Positions 16,008 to 24,149 of a stretch of 48,611 bases of DNA are shown here, in pieces (the first letter of the stretch is position 1; each line of letters begins with the position of its first letter). The stretch is from the NCBI RefSeq assembly GCF_001427785.1, contig NZ_LMHM01000012.1:87208-135818 (forward strand). The letters are read 5' to 3'. The position numbers and the translations under genes are program-made. The stretch comes from Lysobacter sp. Root690 (GTDB lineage Bacteria; Pseudomonadota; Gammaproteobacteria; Xanthomonadales; Xanthomonadaceae). The notes below the pieces were generated by a model. It was not told where the DNA came from and did no database searches. It saw only the letters and a list, made by a program, of their open reading frames with translations.

Positions 16008-17435
16008 ATGGGTGAGCCCACCGGTTCCAGCAATGGACAGACACCGCCGCCGAGCGGTTCGCCGACCCCGCCGCCAGACGTGCGCCTGCAGCCGTTCGGC
16101 ATTCCATTGCCGCAGCCGCAGTGGCCGGACATGTCCGCCACCGGGCCTTGGCCGCTGCCGCCGGCGTCACCACCGGGCACGGTGCCGGGGTTCCGCATTC
16201 CGCCCTCGCAAGACCCGCTGAGCGTGCTCGGCCCGGGCCTCGGCGCGGCCGGATTGACGGCGCCGGTCACCCTGCCCGGGCGGTCGGAAGGATCGGGCAT
16301 CACCTGGTCGGGCAACACCCCGTTGCTCGGTCACTTTCAGCGGCAGACGATCACCGGCGCGGACGGCAGCGTGACCTCGATCGGCGCCACCCTCACCGAT
16401 CCGCGGAACGGCGTGGTGTCGGGGTACGCGGGTGCGAGCACCGGCCCCTTCAACCTGGCCATTGGCGGCAACTCGAACGGCTTCGTGGCCGCCGGCAGCC
16501 AGACCAACGGCGTCGACACCCTGTCGCTGGGCGTGGCCGGCAACCTGCAGACCCAGACCTACACCGGCTTCGGCAGCCTGCAGCTCGGCGTGAACCAGTG
16601 GACCGCGCAGTATTCGCAGTCGCCGGCCGGGGCTAGCGCATCGCTGGGCGCCGCGCGCGACCTCGGCGGCGGGACCTCGCTCAGCGCCGGGGTGAACTAC
16701 AACGGCGCAACCGACACCACCCGCTTCAACGGCGCCTACGCCGGCGGGGCGCACGGCTTCAACCTCAACGGCGCGGTCGTGCTCAGTCCGCAGGGCACCC
16801 GGATTGAAGGCGCCGCCAACGCGCCGCTGGGAACCAACGACTGGCTGCGCCTGGGCGTGGCCGGCTCGGTCGGCCCGGGCGATGCGCACAGCTACGGCCC
16901 CACGGTTTCGGCCACCCTCGCGCCGGGCCTCACCGCGAACGGCCAAGCCCGGTTCGAACGCGACCTGACCGGACGCGATTCGTTCACCGCCGGCGCGGAC
17001 TTCCGCTACCGGATGCCCGACAGCCCGTTCAGCGTGCGCGCGGGCGGTTCGGTGACCGACGGCCGGCCGCAGGGCTATATCGGCTTCGATCTGACCTTCC
17101 CGTTCGGCGGCGGCTCGCGCTCGCCGGCGCCGTCCAGGGATCACTTGCCCGATCGCCGCAGCGCACTGGAACCGCCGGCGCCGGTCGAAGGTCGCGCGCC
17201 GACCGGACCGCGCACCGCGTCGGCCGCTGACGACCCGAACGCGCTGATCCATGGATTGATGACCGGCGACCGCGGCGCCCTGGACGCGGCGCGCAACCTG
17301 CCCGCGGGCCAGGAGATGCGCCGGCAGGCGGTGGCCACCGTCGATCGCCAGGAGCAACAGGCGGCGCAAGCGCCCGAGACCCAACAAGCGGTGCAGCCGG
17401 ATGCGCCGTCGCGTGGAGCGCGCTCGATCGGCTAG
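16008..17435 (+). CDS. large Gly/Asn-rich beta-barrel-like protein, function unknown
   Basis: A 475-residue protein with three parts. Residues 1-90 are Pro/Ser-rich with no signal peptide. Residues about 100-385 alternate polar and hydrophobic residues in short Gly/Asn/Thr-rich strands (GAASLGAARDLGGGTSLSAG-like patterns), as in outer-membrane barrels or autotransporter-type repeats. GYIGFDLTFPFGGG is the last barrel-like strand. A polar tail of about 90 residues ends in a Gln/Ala-rich stretch. True outer-membrane barrels normally have a signal peptide and end in an aromatic residue, and this has neither. GGAG lies 7 nt before the ATG. It may be a secreted or effector-type protein. I do not recognise a family. 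Confidence 0.7.
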   Translation: MGEPTGSSNGQTPPPSGSPTPPPDVRLQPFGIPLPQPQWPDMSATGPWPLPPASPPGTVPGFRIPPSQDPLSVLGPGLGAAGLTAPVTLPGRSEGSGITWSGNTPLLGHFQRQTITGADGSVTSIGATLTDPRNGVVSGYAGASTGPFNLAIGGNSNGFVAAGSQTNGVDTLSLGVAGNLQTQTYTGFGSLQLGVNQWTAQYSQSPAGASASLGAARDLGGGTSLSAGVNYNGATDTTRFNGAYAGGAHGFNLNGAVVLSPQGTRIEGAANAPLGTNDWLRLGVAGSVGPGDAHSYGPTVSATLAPGLTANGQARFERDLTGRDSFTAGADFRYRMPDSPFSVRAGGSVTDGRPQGYIGFDLTFPFGGGSRSPAPSRDHLPDRRSALEPPAPVEGRAPTGPRTASAADDPNALIHGLMTGDRGALDAARNLPAGQEMRRQAVATVDRQEQQAAQAPETQQAVQPDAPSRGARSIG

Positions 17436-17557
17436 GCGGTGCCCGAAACGCTGACGCGGTGGATCGGAGCCTGCAGGTCTCGACCCGAATCGGGCGACGG
17501 CTACGGACAAGGCTCGGCTACAACGAGCCGGCAAAACGCCGCGTTGCCGCGGCGCGG

Positions 17558-17911
17558 CTATCGATCCGCTGACGCCGGATCGCGCGCCAACACCGCATTG
17601 AAGACCTCGACCACCGTCGCGCTCGCCACGCGCCGCTCGCCTTCGGCCACGTCAAACACGCGCCCGGGCCACACCAGGCCCGGATAGGCCTCGGGTGTGA
17701 GGAACCACACCCACGCCTGCGCCCGCGCGCCCGGTTCGACGCTATCGGTATCGATGAACTCATGCCGCACCGAGGTCCAGTAATCCACGCGCACCGCGTA
17801 GGCCGGCGAGTAACCGCTGAGGACGGCGCTCGTCCTCCCGCCATGCTCCGCCGCAAGCAGTTCGAACAGCACGCGCGCATCGGCGGGACGTTGATTCGCG
17901 GCTGACGGCAT
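17558..17911 (-). CDS. small protein resembling EF-Tu domain 3
   Basis: A 117-residue protein whose residues 13-105 follow the pattern of the third (beta-barrel) domain of elongation factor Tu. EHGGRTSAVLSGYSPAYAV matches the GGR...GYRPQF region, LVWPGRVFDVAEGERRVASA matches MV.PGD...EGGRTVGAG, and it ends VVEVF. There is no GTPase domain. The role is unknown; it could be a stand-alone barrel that binds RNA or a protein partner. The ATG at 17911 is preferred over an upstream TTG. It stands between two unrelated genes with its own apparent promoter region. Confidence 0.65.
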   Translation of the reverse strand: MPSAANQRPADARVLFELLAAEHGGRTSAVLSGYSPAYAVRVDYWTSVRHEFIDTDSVEPGARAQAWVWFLTPEAYPGLVWPGRVFDVAEGERRVASATVVEVFNAVLARDPASADR

Positions 17912-18215
17912 CGTGTTGTCTTCGCTCAAGTGAAGTGGCAATGCGCTCGCCGCGCCGCCCTGTTACGACCAGACCGCCGCAGGGTTTGGAACCGCGCGCT
18001 TTCGGACCACACGGTAGCGCACGTCACTATCGGCCGCGGCCAGGGCGCCCCCGCCCCGGCACACCCGCTCCGCCTTTCGGCCCCAATCCCCGCGATTGCT
18101 ATAATTCCGAGTCTTTGCTCGGTCCCCGGCGCGCCACCGCCGGTCCGGCCCATCGCTGCACCGTCCGCCGAACGCCCCCGCCAGCCAACCCGCGGCACCG
18201 CCGCGAGAGCCCGCC

Positions 18216-21200
18216 ATGACCAGCACCGCAGAACTCAGCTCGCCCTCGTCGGCGAATACCTCCCTGACCAACAGTGTCCTCGACCCGGATTACGGGCTGG
18301 AGCACAAGTACACCCGTCAGGAAGGCCGCATCTACCTGTCCGGCGTGCAGGCGCTGGTGCGCCTGCCGCTGATGCAGCGCCTGCGCGATCAGGCCGCGGG
18401 CCTGAACACGGCCGGCTTCATCTCCGGCTACCGCGGTTCGCCGCTGGGCGGATTCGACCTGGAGCTGTGGCGCGCGCGCAAGCACCTGGAAGCGGCCGGG
18501 GTGAAATTCACCCCCGGCCTCAACGAGGACCTGGGCGCGACCATGGTCTGGGGCACCCAGCAGACCAATCTGTTCCCCGGCGCCAAGGTCGAAGGCGTGT
18601 ACGGCATGTGGTACGGCAAGGGCCCGGGCGTGGACCGCACCGGCGACGTGCTCAAGCACGCCAACGCCGCCGGCACCAGCAAGTACGGCGGTGTGCTGGC
18701 GCTGGCCGCCGACGATCACGCTTGCCGCTCCTCGACCTTGCCGCACGGCTCCGAGGGCGAGTTCACCAGCGCGATGATGCCGATCCTCAACCCGGCCGGC
18801 GTCCAGGACATCCTCGACATGGGCCTGATCGGCTGGGCCATGTCGCGTTACACCGGCCGCTGGGTCGGCTTCAAGACCATCGCCGAAACGGTTGAATCGT
18901 CCGCGTCCGTGGACGTCAATCCGCTCGCGCTCAACATCATTACCCCCGACGATTTCGTCCTGCCGCCGGGCGGCCTGAGCATCCGCTGGCCCGATCCGCC
19001 GATGGATCAGGAGATGCGCCTGCACCAGTACGCGGTCAAGGCCGCGCAGGCGTTCGCGCGCGCCAACAAGATCGACCGCATCGTCATCGATTCGCCGAAC
19101 GCGCGGCTGGGCATCATCACCACCGGCAAGAGCTACCTCGACGTGCTGCAGGCGCTCGAATACCTCGGCCTGGATCAGCGCGCGTGCTCGGACCTGGGCA
19201 TCCGCGTGTACAAGGTCGGCATGACCTGGCCGCTGGAACCGGTCGGCCTGCGCGCGTTCGCGCGCGGCCTGGACGACATTCTGGTGGTCGAGGAAAAGCA
19301 CGCCTTCATCGAAAGCCAGATGAAGGAGTCGATGTACAACTGGGACGGCGAGCGGCGTCCGTCGATCGTCGGCAAGTACGACGAAAGCGGCGAGTGGATT
19401 TTGCCGTCGACCGGCGAACTGACCCCGGCGCGCATCGCCGGCGTGATCGCGCGCCGCATCCAGCGCTTCCACGACAGCGAACACATGCGCGAAGTGCTGC
19501 GCTGGATGGAAGAGAAGGAAAGCGAACTCGCCTTGCCGCGCGCCTCGTTCCCGCGCGTGCCGCATTACTGCTCGGGCTGCCCGCACAACACTTCGACCGT
19601 GGTGCCGGAAGGCTCGCGCGCGCTCGGCGGCATCGGTTGCCATTACATGGTGACGTGGATGGATCGCGACACCAACACCTTCACCCACATGGGCGGTGAA
19701 GGCGTGACCTGGTCGGGGCAGGCGGCGTTCACCGAAACCCAGCACGTGTTCCAGAATCTCGGCGACGGCACCTATTTCCACAGCGGTTCGCTGGCGATCC
19801 GCCAGTCGGTCGCGACCGGCGTCAACATCACCTACAAGATCCTCTACAACGACGCGGTCGCGATGACCGGCGGTCAGCCGGTCGACGGAACCTTGTCGGT
19901 GCCGCAGATCGCGCATCAGGTGCGTTCGGAAGGCGTGCACACGATCGTGTTGCTGTCGGACGATATCGGCAAGTGGCACAAGCGCGAAATCTTCCCGAGC
20001 GACATGGAGTTCTACGATCGCTCCGAGCTCGACGCGGTGCAAAAGCGCCTGCGCGAAGTGAAGGGCACCAGCGTGCTGATCTTCGATCAGACCTGCGCGA
20101 CCGAGAAGCGCCGCCGCCGCAAGCGCGGCAAGATGGTCGATCCGCAGAAGCGGGTCATGGTCAACACGCTGGTGTGCGAAGGCTGCGGCGACTGCGGCAA
20201 GAAATCGTTCTGCGTGTCGGTGCTGCCTAAGGAAACCGAGTTCGGCCGCAAGCGCGAGATCGATCAGTCCAACTGCAATAAAGACTATTCCTGCGTCAAT
20301 GGTTTTTGCCCGAGCTTCGTCACCGTCGAAGGCGGCGGCGTGCGCAAGAAGAAGGGTTCGGCCAAGGATCGCCTCGCCGACCTGCCGATGCCGTCGCTGC
20401 CGTCGCTCGACACGCCGTGGAATATCCTGATCACCGGCGTCGGCGGCACCGGCGTGGTCACCATCGGCGCGTTGCTCGGCATGGCGGGGCACCTGGAAGG
20501 CAAGGGCGCCAGCGTGCTCGACCAGACCGGTCTGGCGCAGAAGGGCGGCGCGGTCACCACCCACATCCGCATCGCCAAGACCCCGGCCGACATCCACGCG
20601 GTGCGCATCGCCGCGGGCGAAGCCGACCTCGTGCTCGGCTGCGACATGGTCGTGGTCAACGATTACTGGGCGCTGTCGAAGGTGCGCGCCGGCCGCAGCC
20701 AGGTCGTGCTCAACAGCTACGAAGCGATGCCGGGCACGTTCACCACCCGTCCGGACATGCAGTTCCCGGCGACCGACATCGTCGCCGCGATCAAGCAGGC
20801 GCTCGGCGGACAGGATCCGCTGATCGTCGACGCGACCCAGCTCGCCACCGCGCTGCTCGGCGATGCGATCGCGACCAATCTGTTCATCCTGGGCTACGCC
20901 TGGCAGCGCGCGCTGGTGCCGATCACCTTCGATGCGCTGATGCGCGCGGTCGAGCTCAACGGCGCGGCGATCGAAATGAACAAGACCGCGTTCGCCTGGG
21001 GCCGCCTGGCCGCGATCGATCCGCAGTCGGTGGCCGAAGCCGCCGGCGTGACCCGCAAGGTGCCGACCGCGGCCGAAGCCACTCCGCACGACCTGCCGCA
21101 TTTGGCGCCGGGCGAATGGGAAGGCAACGAATGGGGCGCCACCTCGGCGCCGCGCGCGACCCGCAACGAAGACGAGCTGCGCCACGTGCCGGCCAAGGCC

Positions 21201-21905
21201 GACGGCGACAACGTCGCGTTCCTGCCGCTCGACGACCTGCGCCTGTCGCGTTCGCTCGATGAACTGATCGCGCGCCGCGTCGCGTTCCTGACCGAGTATC
21301 AGGACGCCGCCTACGCCAAGCGCTATTCGGACTTCGTCGCCAAGGTGCGCAGCGCCGAGCAGGCCAAGGCGCCGGGTTCGACCGATCTGGCCGAGGCGGT
21401 CGCGCGCTACTCGTTCAAGCTGATGGCGTACAAGGACGAGTACGAAGTCGCGCGCCTGTACACCAGCGGCGATTTCCAGCGCAAGCTGGAGCAGCAGTTC
21501 GAAGGCGATTACAAGCTCAAGTTCCACCTCGCCCCGCCGCTGCTGGCCAAGAAGGACGCGCAGGGCCGCCTGATCAAGCAGGAATTCGGCCCGTGGGTGT
21601 TCACCGCGTTCAAGTGGATGGCGAAACTGCGCAAGCTGCGCGGCGGCACCTTCGACATCTTCGGCTACACCGAGGAACGCAAGATGGAGCGCCAGCTGAT
21701 CGCCGATTACGAGCAGACCATCGCCGATCTGCTGCCGACCCTGGACGGCGGCAACGTCGACCTGGCCGCCGAGATCGCCGGCATCCCCGAGCACATCCGC
21801 GGCTACGGCCACGTCAAGGAAGATCACCTGCACAAGGCCAAGGCGCGCGAAGCGGAGTTGCTCAAGGAATACCGCAATCCGCTGCGGATCGTGCAGGCGG
21901 CTTGA
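18216..21905 (+). CDS. indolepyruvate:ferredoxin oxidoreductase-type fused 2-oxoacid oxidoreductase
   Basis: A 1229-residue single-chain enzyme joining the alpha and gamma functions of 2-oxoacid:ferredoxin oxidoreductases. The N-terminal 450 residues form the pyrimidine-binding domain (SGYRGSPLGGFDLEL). The TPP domain follows (GCHYMVTWMDR, HMGGEGVTW, NLGDGTYFHSG and NITYKILYND, about 470-560). Near 650-700 lies a ferredoxin-like cysteine cluster (CEGCGDCGKKSFC and NCNKDYSCVNGFCP). The gamma domain starts near 737 (ITGVGGTGVVTIGALLGMA). It oxidatively decarboxylates aryl or branched 2-oxoacids from amino-acid breakdown to acyl-CoA, passing electrons to ferredoxin. This long fused form is known in aerobic proteobacteria. 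It is transcribed alone and ends in a strong terminator. Confidence 0.94.
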   Translation: MTSTAELSSPSSANTSLTNSVLDPDYGLEHKYTRQEGRIYLSGVQALVRLPLMQRLRDQAAGLNTAGFISGYRGSPLGGFDLELWRARKHLEAAGVKFTPGLNEDLGATMVWGTQQTNLFPGAKVEGVYGMWYGKGPGVDRTGDVLKHANAAGTSKYGGVLALAADDHACRSSTLPHGSEGEFTSAMMPILNPAGVQDILDMGLIGWAMSRYTGRWVGFKTIAETVESSASVDVNPLALNIITPDDFVLPPGGLSIRWPDPPMDQEMRLHQYAVKAAQAFARANKIDRIVIDSPNARLGIITTGKSYLDVLQALEYLGLDQRACSDLGIRVYKVGMTWPLEPVGLRAFARGLDDILVVEEKHAFIESQMKESMYNWDGERRPSIVGKYDESGEWILPSTGELTPARIAGVIARRIQRFHDSEHMREVLRWMEEKESELALPRASFPRVPHYCSGCPHNTSTVVPEGSRALGGIGCHYMVTWMDRDTNTFTHMGGEGVTWSGQAAFTETQHVFQNLGDGTYFHSGSLAIRQSVATGVNITYKILYNDAVAMTGGQPVDGTLSVPQIAHQVRSEGVHTIVLLSDDIGKWHKREIFPSDMEFYDRSELDAVQKRLREVKGTSVLIFDQTCATEKRRRRKRGKMVDPQKRVMVNTLVCEGCGDCGKKSFCVSVLPKETEFGRKREIDQSNCNKDYSCVNGFCPSFVTVEGGGVRKKKGSAKDRLADLPMPSLPSLDTPWNILITGVGGTGVVTIGALLGMAGHLEGKGASVLDQTGLAQKGGAVTTHIRIAKTPADIHAVRIAAGEADLVLGCDMVVVNDYWALSKVRAGRSQVVLNSYEAMPGTFTTRPDMQFPATDIVAAIKQALGGQDPLIVDATQLATALLGDAIATNLFILGYAWQRALVPITFDALMRAVELNGAAIEMNKTAFAWGRLAAIDPQSVAEAAGVTRKVPTAAEATPHDLPHLAPGEWEGNEWGATSAPRATRNEDELRHVPAKADGDNVAFLPLDDLRLSRSLDELIARRVAFLTEYQDAAYAKRYSDFVAKVRSAEQAKAPGSTDLAEAVARYSFKLMAYKDEYEVARLYTSGDFQRKLEQQFEGDYKLKFHLAPPLLAKKDAQGRLIKQEFGPWVFTAFKWMAKLRKLRGGTFDIFGYTEERKMERQLIADYEQTIADLLPTLDGGNVDLAAEIAGIPEHIRGYGHVKEDHLHKAKAREAELLKEYRNPLRIVQAA

Positions 21906-21923
21906 GGTTTGGTCGGTCGCAAT

Positions 21924-21955
21924 AAAAAGCCCCGCGAAAGCGGGGTTTTTTATGG
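21924..21955 (+). terminator. Rho-independent terminator of the oxidoreductase gene
   Basis: AAAAAGCCCCGC, a GAAA loop, then GCGGGG and a run of T: a stable stem with a tetraloop and U-tract, starting 19 bp after the stop codon. Confidence 0.92.
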
Positions 21956-21965
21956 GCGAGAGGGC

Positions 21966-22113
21966 AAGAGCAAATCCCCCCTGCCCCCCTTTTTCAAAGG
22001 GGGGAACAGCACGGGACGATCTGGCCGAAATCGAAGCGATGTGACCCACACGATCTGAAACATCCCTGCAGGAGATTCCCCCCTTTGAAAAAGGGGGGCA
22101 GGGGGGATTTGCT
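21966..22113. repeat. CCCCCC-TTT hairpin repeat pair facing outward
   Basis: A reverse copy at about 21966-22010 and a forward copy at about 22074-22113 lie between the oxidoreductase terminator and the small-gene 3' end. Unlike the pairs at 2649 and 6745, here the GATTTGCTTTT tails point away from each other. No gene is seen in 21956-22338. Confidence 0.82.
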
Positions 22114-22338
22114 TTTGAAGCGCCAAGTGAGATCGCTGTCGAAACGCGCAAGCCAGGCCGCGCCGATCAAACAGCCCCGAACGCGGACAAATCCGAGCGG
22201 AGTCAGACCGATATCGGACAGATTCACGCCAACCCGATCGAATCGCGTCGCAGTGCGCTAAGCTGCGGATCAAAAAACCTCGAAAACCCCATCGGCCCCT
22301 GCGCCTGGCGCAAGCCGATCCCCGCGAGGAGGTTCCGC

Positions 22339-22587
22339 TCAGATGGCCAGGCGGCGGATGAGCTCGCTCGCCGCGTCGCGGACCTTGGACGAATCGGTGG
22401 GCATGCGCGAATCGGTAAGGGACACCTTGACCAGTTCCATCCGCGCCGTTTCCAGCGCGGCATCGCTGTAATGCGCGATCGCGTGGCGCCGCCAGTCCTG
22501 TTGCGTCGCCGAACCCTCGGCCAACAAATGCAGAAACTCCGTGAAGCCCTCGTGGGCTTGCTGCGTTTCCTTCGGCGCCGCCGTCAT
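22339..22587 (-). CDS. small protein of the sigma/anti-sigma operon, function unknown
   Basis: An 82-residue, probably alpha-helical, soluble protein. GAGGAAA lies about 7 nt before the ATG, a strong ribosome site. It contains helical stretches such as FTEFLHLLAEGSATQQDWRR and SSKVRDAASELIRRLAI, no cysteines and no membrane segment. It begins 32 bp after the anti-sigma gene on the same strand and so is probably the third gene of the ECF operon. I recognise no family. A role as accessory regulator or adaptor is only a guess from position. Confidence 0.65.
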   Translation of the reverse strand: MTAAPKETQQAHEGFTEFLHLLAEGSATQQDWRRHAIAHYSDAALETARMELVKVSLTDSRMPTDSSKVRDAASELIRRLAI

Positions 22588-22619
22588 GACCGTTTTCCTC
22601 GAGATCGAACCGTGCGCGA

Positions 22620-23387
22620 TCAGATCGCGCCTGCCAGCGCGCGCCTGACGACGTTCGCCGAATCACCACGGCTCACCATCGCATAGTTGTAGTCGCCGCG
22701 CGACCAGTATTGCGCGAACAGATCGCCGTCGCGGCGGTCGCCGCGCGGCAGCAGGTGGCGCTGCGGGCCGGGCGGCCGGATGTAGAAGCTGATCGCGTTG
22801 CCGGACGGGTCGGCATACACCACCAGCGCCGCCGCGCCCTGTTCAGTCGACAGCATCCGCACTCCCGACGGACGGAAGCCCGCCGCGCTCAGATCGGGCA
22901 GCCGCATGGGCGCGCGGAAATTGGCGTCGAGCCAGGTCTGCAGGTCGCCCGTACCGTCCGTGCGATCAAGGCGCAGATCGTGACGCACCGCGAACAAGCG
23001 ATGGGCGGCGATCGCATCGGCCATCGGCAGCGGTCGCGCTTGCGCCTGCAACGACGGCGCGTCGACCGACTGCGACCACACCCGCGCCTGCCAACCGCCG
23101 AGGCCGCCCACGCCGATGCTCAGCACGATCGCCGCGGCCATCGCGTAACGCGCGTTGCGCTTGCGGGTGAGGCCGCGGCGCAGGCGCGCGGGGTCGAGTT
23201 CGGGCTGCGCGCTCAGGGCGTCGCCGGCCAGCGCGGCGCGCAGTTGCTGCGCATCGCGTTGCCATGCGCGCAATTCCTCGGCCGATTCGGGATGACGCGC
23301 GAGCCAGGCCTCGACTTCGGCGCGACGCGCGGCATCGAGACGTCCGTCGACGTAAGCATGCAGATCGTGTTCGCTGGGGATGTTCAT
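22620..23387 (-). CDS. anti-sigma factor, membrane-anchored
   Basis: A 255-residue anti-sigma factor. The N-terminal 70 residues are the cytoplasmic sigma-binding part (EHDLHAYVDGRLDAARRAEV, then helices). A membrane segment lies at about 80-102 (YAMAAAIVLSIGVGGLGGW). A periplasmic domain of about 150 residues ends in GDYNYAMVSRGDSANVVRRAL. The position of the usual HxxxCxxC zinc motif reads HAYVDGRLD, so it is a zinc-free type and unlikely to sense thiol oxidation directly. It would hold the adjacent ECF sigma factor inactive until a periplasmic or membrane signal releases it. It follows the sigma gene by 64 bp. Confidence 0.88.
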   Translation of the reverse strand: MNIPSEHDLHAYVDGRLDAARRAEVEAWLARHPESAEELRAWQRDAQQLRAALAGDALSAQPELDPARLRRGLTRKRNARYAMAAAIVLSIGVGGLGGWQARVWSQSVDAPSLQAQARPLPMADAIAAHRLFAVRHDLRLDRTDGTGDLQTWLDANFRAPMRLPDLSAAGFRPSGVRMLSTEQGAAALVVYADPSGNAISFYIRPPGPQRHLLPRGDRRDGDLFAQYWSRGDYNYAMVSRGDSANVVRRALAGAI

Positions 23388-23451
23388 TCGACGGCGCTCG
23401 CACAGTGCGATGGAAAACTATGGATCATCCGAACAACTTCACTAAACGACT

Positions 23452-23967
23452 TCATTTCAACAACCTCAACGCCGGCCCCGGCGTCTCGCCTTCGCTGAGC
23501 CGGCGCAAGGCCTGACGCGCGCGCGACAGCCGCGACATCACCGTTCCTATCGGCACCTCGAGAATGTCGGCGACGTCCTGATAGCTCAGCCCTTCCACCG
23601 AGACCCACAGCAGCAGGCTGCGCTGCTCGACCGGCAGGCGTTGCATCGCCTCCAACGCCGAGCGCGCGACGAACTCGCGTTCGGCCGAGGGTTGATGCTC
23701 GTTGCCGGCCAGACCCAATCGCGACAACAGCCCGGCGTAGCGCTGCGAACGCCGCTGCGCATCGAGGAATTGGCGGTAGACGATCGCGAACAGCCACGGC
23801 CGCAGCGCCTGATCGTCGTGGCGGCTGTGCCAGCGGGTGATCGCGCGCTCCAGCGCGGCCTGGACCAGATCGTCGGCCGCGTGCGGATCGCGCGTGAGCC
23901 AACGCGCGAAACGCCGCAACGACGGCAGTTGTTCGCGCAGGGCGGTGTCGAGCTCGTGGGCGGGCAT
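23452..23967 (-). CDS. ECF-type RNA polymerase sigma factor
   Basis: A 171-residue ECF sigma factor with only regions 2 and 4. Region 2 is at about residues 12-75 (LPSLRRFARWLTRDPHAADD, then LVQAALERAI, with WLFAIVYRQFLDAQRR as 2.4). Region 4 is at about 108-160 (ALEAMQRLPVEQRSLLLWVS, with the helix-turn-helix VEGLSYQDVADILEVPIGTV then MSRLSRAR). It should direct transcription of its own operon and of the divergent peroxidase/b561 pair: the shared intergenic region has the same bipartite motif facing each way. No good ribosome site precedes the ATG. Confidence 0.93.
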   Translation of the reverse strand: MPAHELDTALREQLPSLRRFARWLTRDPHAADDLVQAALERAITRWHSRHDDQALRPWLFAIVYRQFLDAQRRSQRYAGLLSRLGLAGNEHQPSAEREFVARSALEAMQRLPVEQRSLLLWVSVEGLSYQDVADILEVPIGTVMSRLSRARQALRRLSEGETPGPALRLLK

Positions 23968-24008
23968 GGGCGGGCGGAGCGGGCGCTCGGAGAGGACGTC
24001 ATGGGTGA

Positions 24009-24033
24009 GACGCCGCAGGCCGCAGTTTATTCC
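24009..24033 (-). promoter_or_regulatory. ECF promoter-like motif facing the sigma gene
   Basis: On the minus strand the -35-like GGAATAAAC (24033-24025) is followed after exactly 12 bp by the -10-like CGTC (24012-24009). A start near 24002 would give a leader of about 35 nt for the sigma gene. The same motif and spacing occur on the plus strand at 24092-24116, which is the main argument that both are used. Confidence 0.65.
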
Positions 24034-24091
24034 GTCGGCCCGCTGATTCCGTTGAGGATGATTGCGTCGATCGCTTTATTCCATCCAGCCG

Positions 24092-24116
24092 GGAATAAAC
24101 CCCGCGGCCGGGCGTC
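24092..24116 (+). promoter_or_regulatory. ECF promoter-like motif facing the catalase-like gene
   Basis: GGAATAAAC (24092-24100), a 12-bp spacer, then CGTC (24113-24116), about 34 bp before the peroxidase ATG. It is identical in both boxes and in spacing to the minus-strand motif in the same intergenic region. An ECF-dependent promoter controlled by the adjacent sigma factor is inferred. Confidence 0.65.
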
Positions 24117-24149
24117 GTACCGGTATCGCGCCCCCACCGAGACCCCGCC

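Noticed and set aside
17165-17435. Gln-rich tail of the barrel-like protein as a type IV secretion (XVIPCD-type) signal
   Set aside because: The tail is Gln-rich, but the conserved upstream motifs of that domain are not seen.
18099-22151. A 1350-codon open frame on the minus strand opposite the oxidoreductase gene
   Set aside because: It is a GC-rich antisense shadow: its residue makeup (Arg/Ala/His/Asp/Gln runs) is typical of antisense frames, it has no domain, and the plus-strand enzyme is certain.
24073-24081. A third GGAATAAA-like box (minus strand) in the sigma/peroxidase intergenic region
   Set aside because: It reads GGAATAAAG and has no CGTC at the N12 position, so it is unlikely to be an active promoter.
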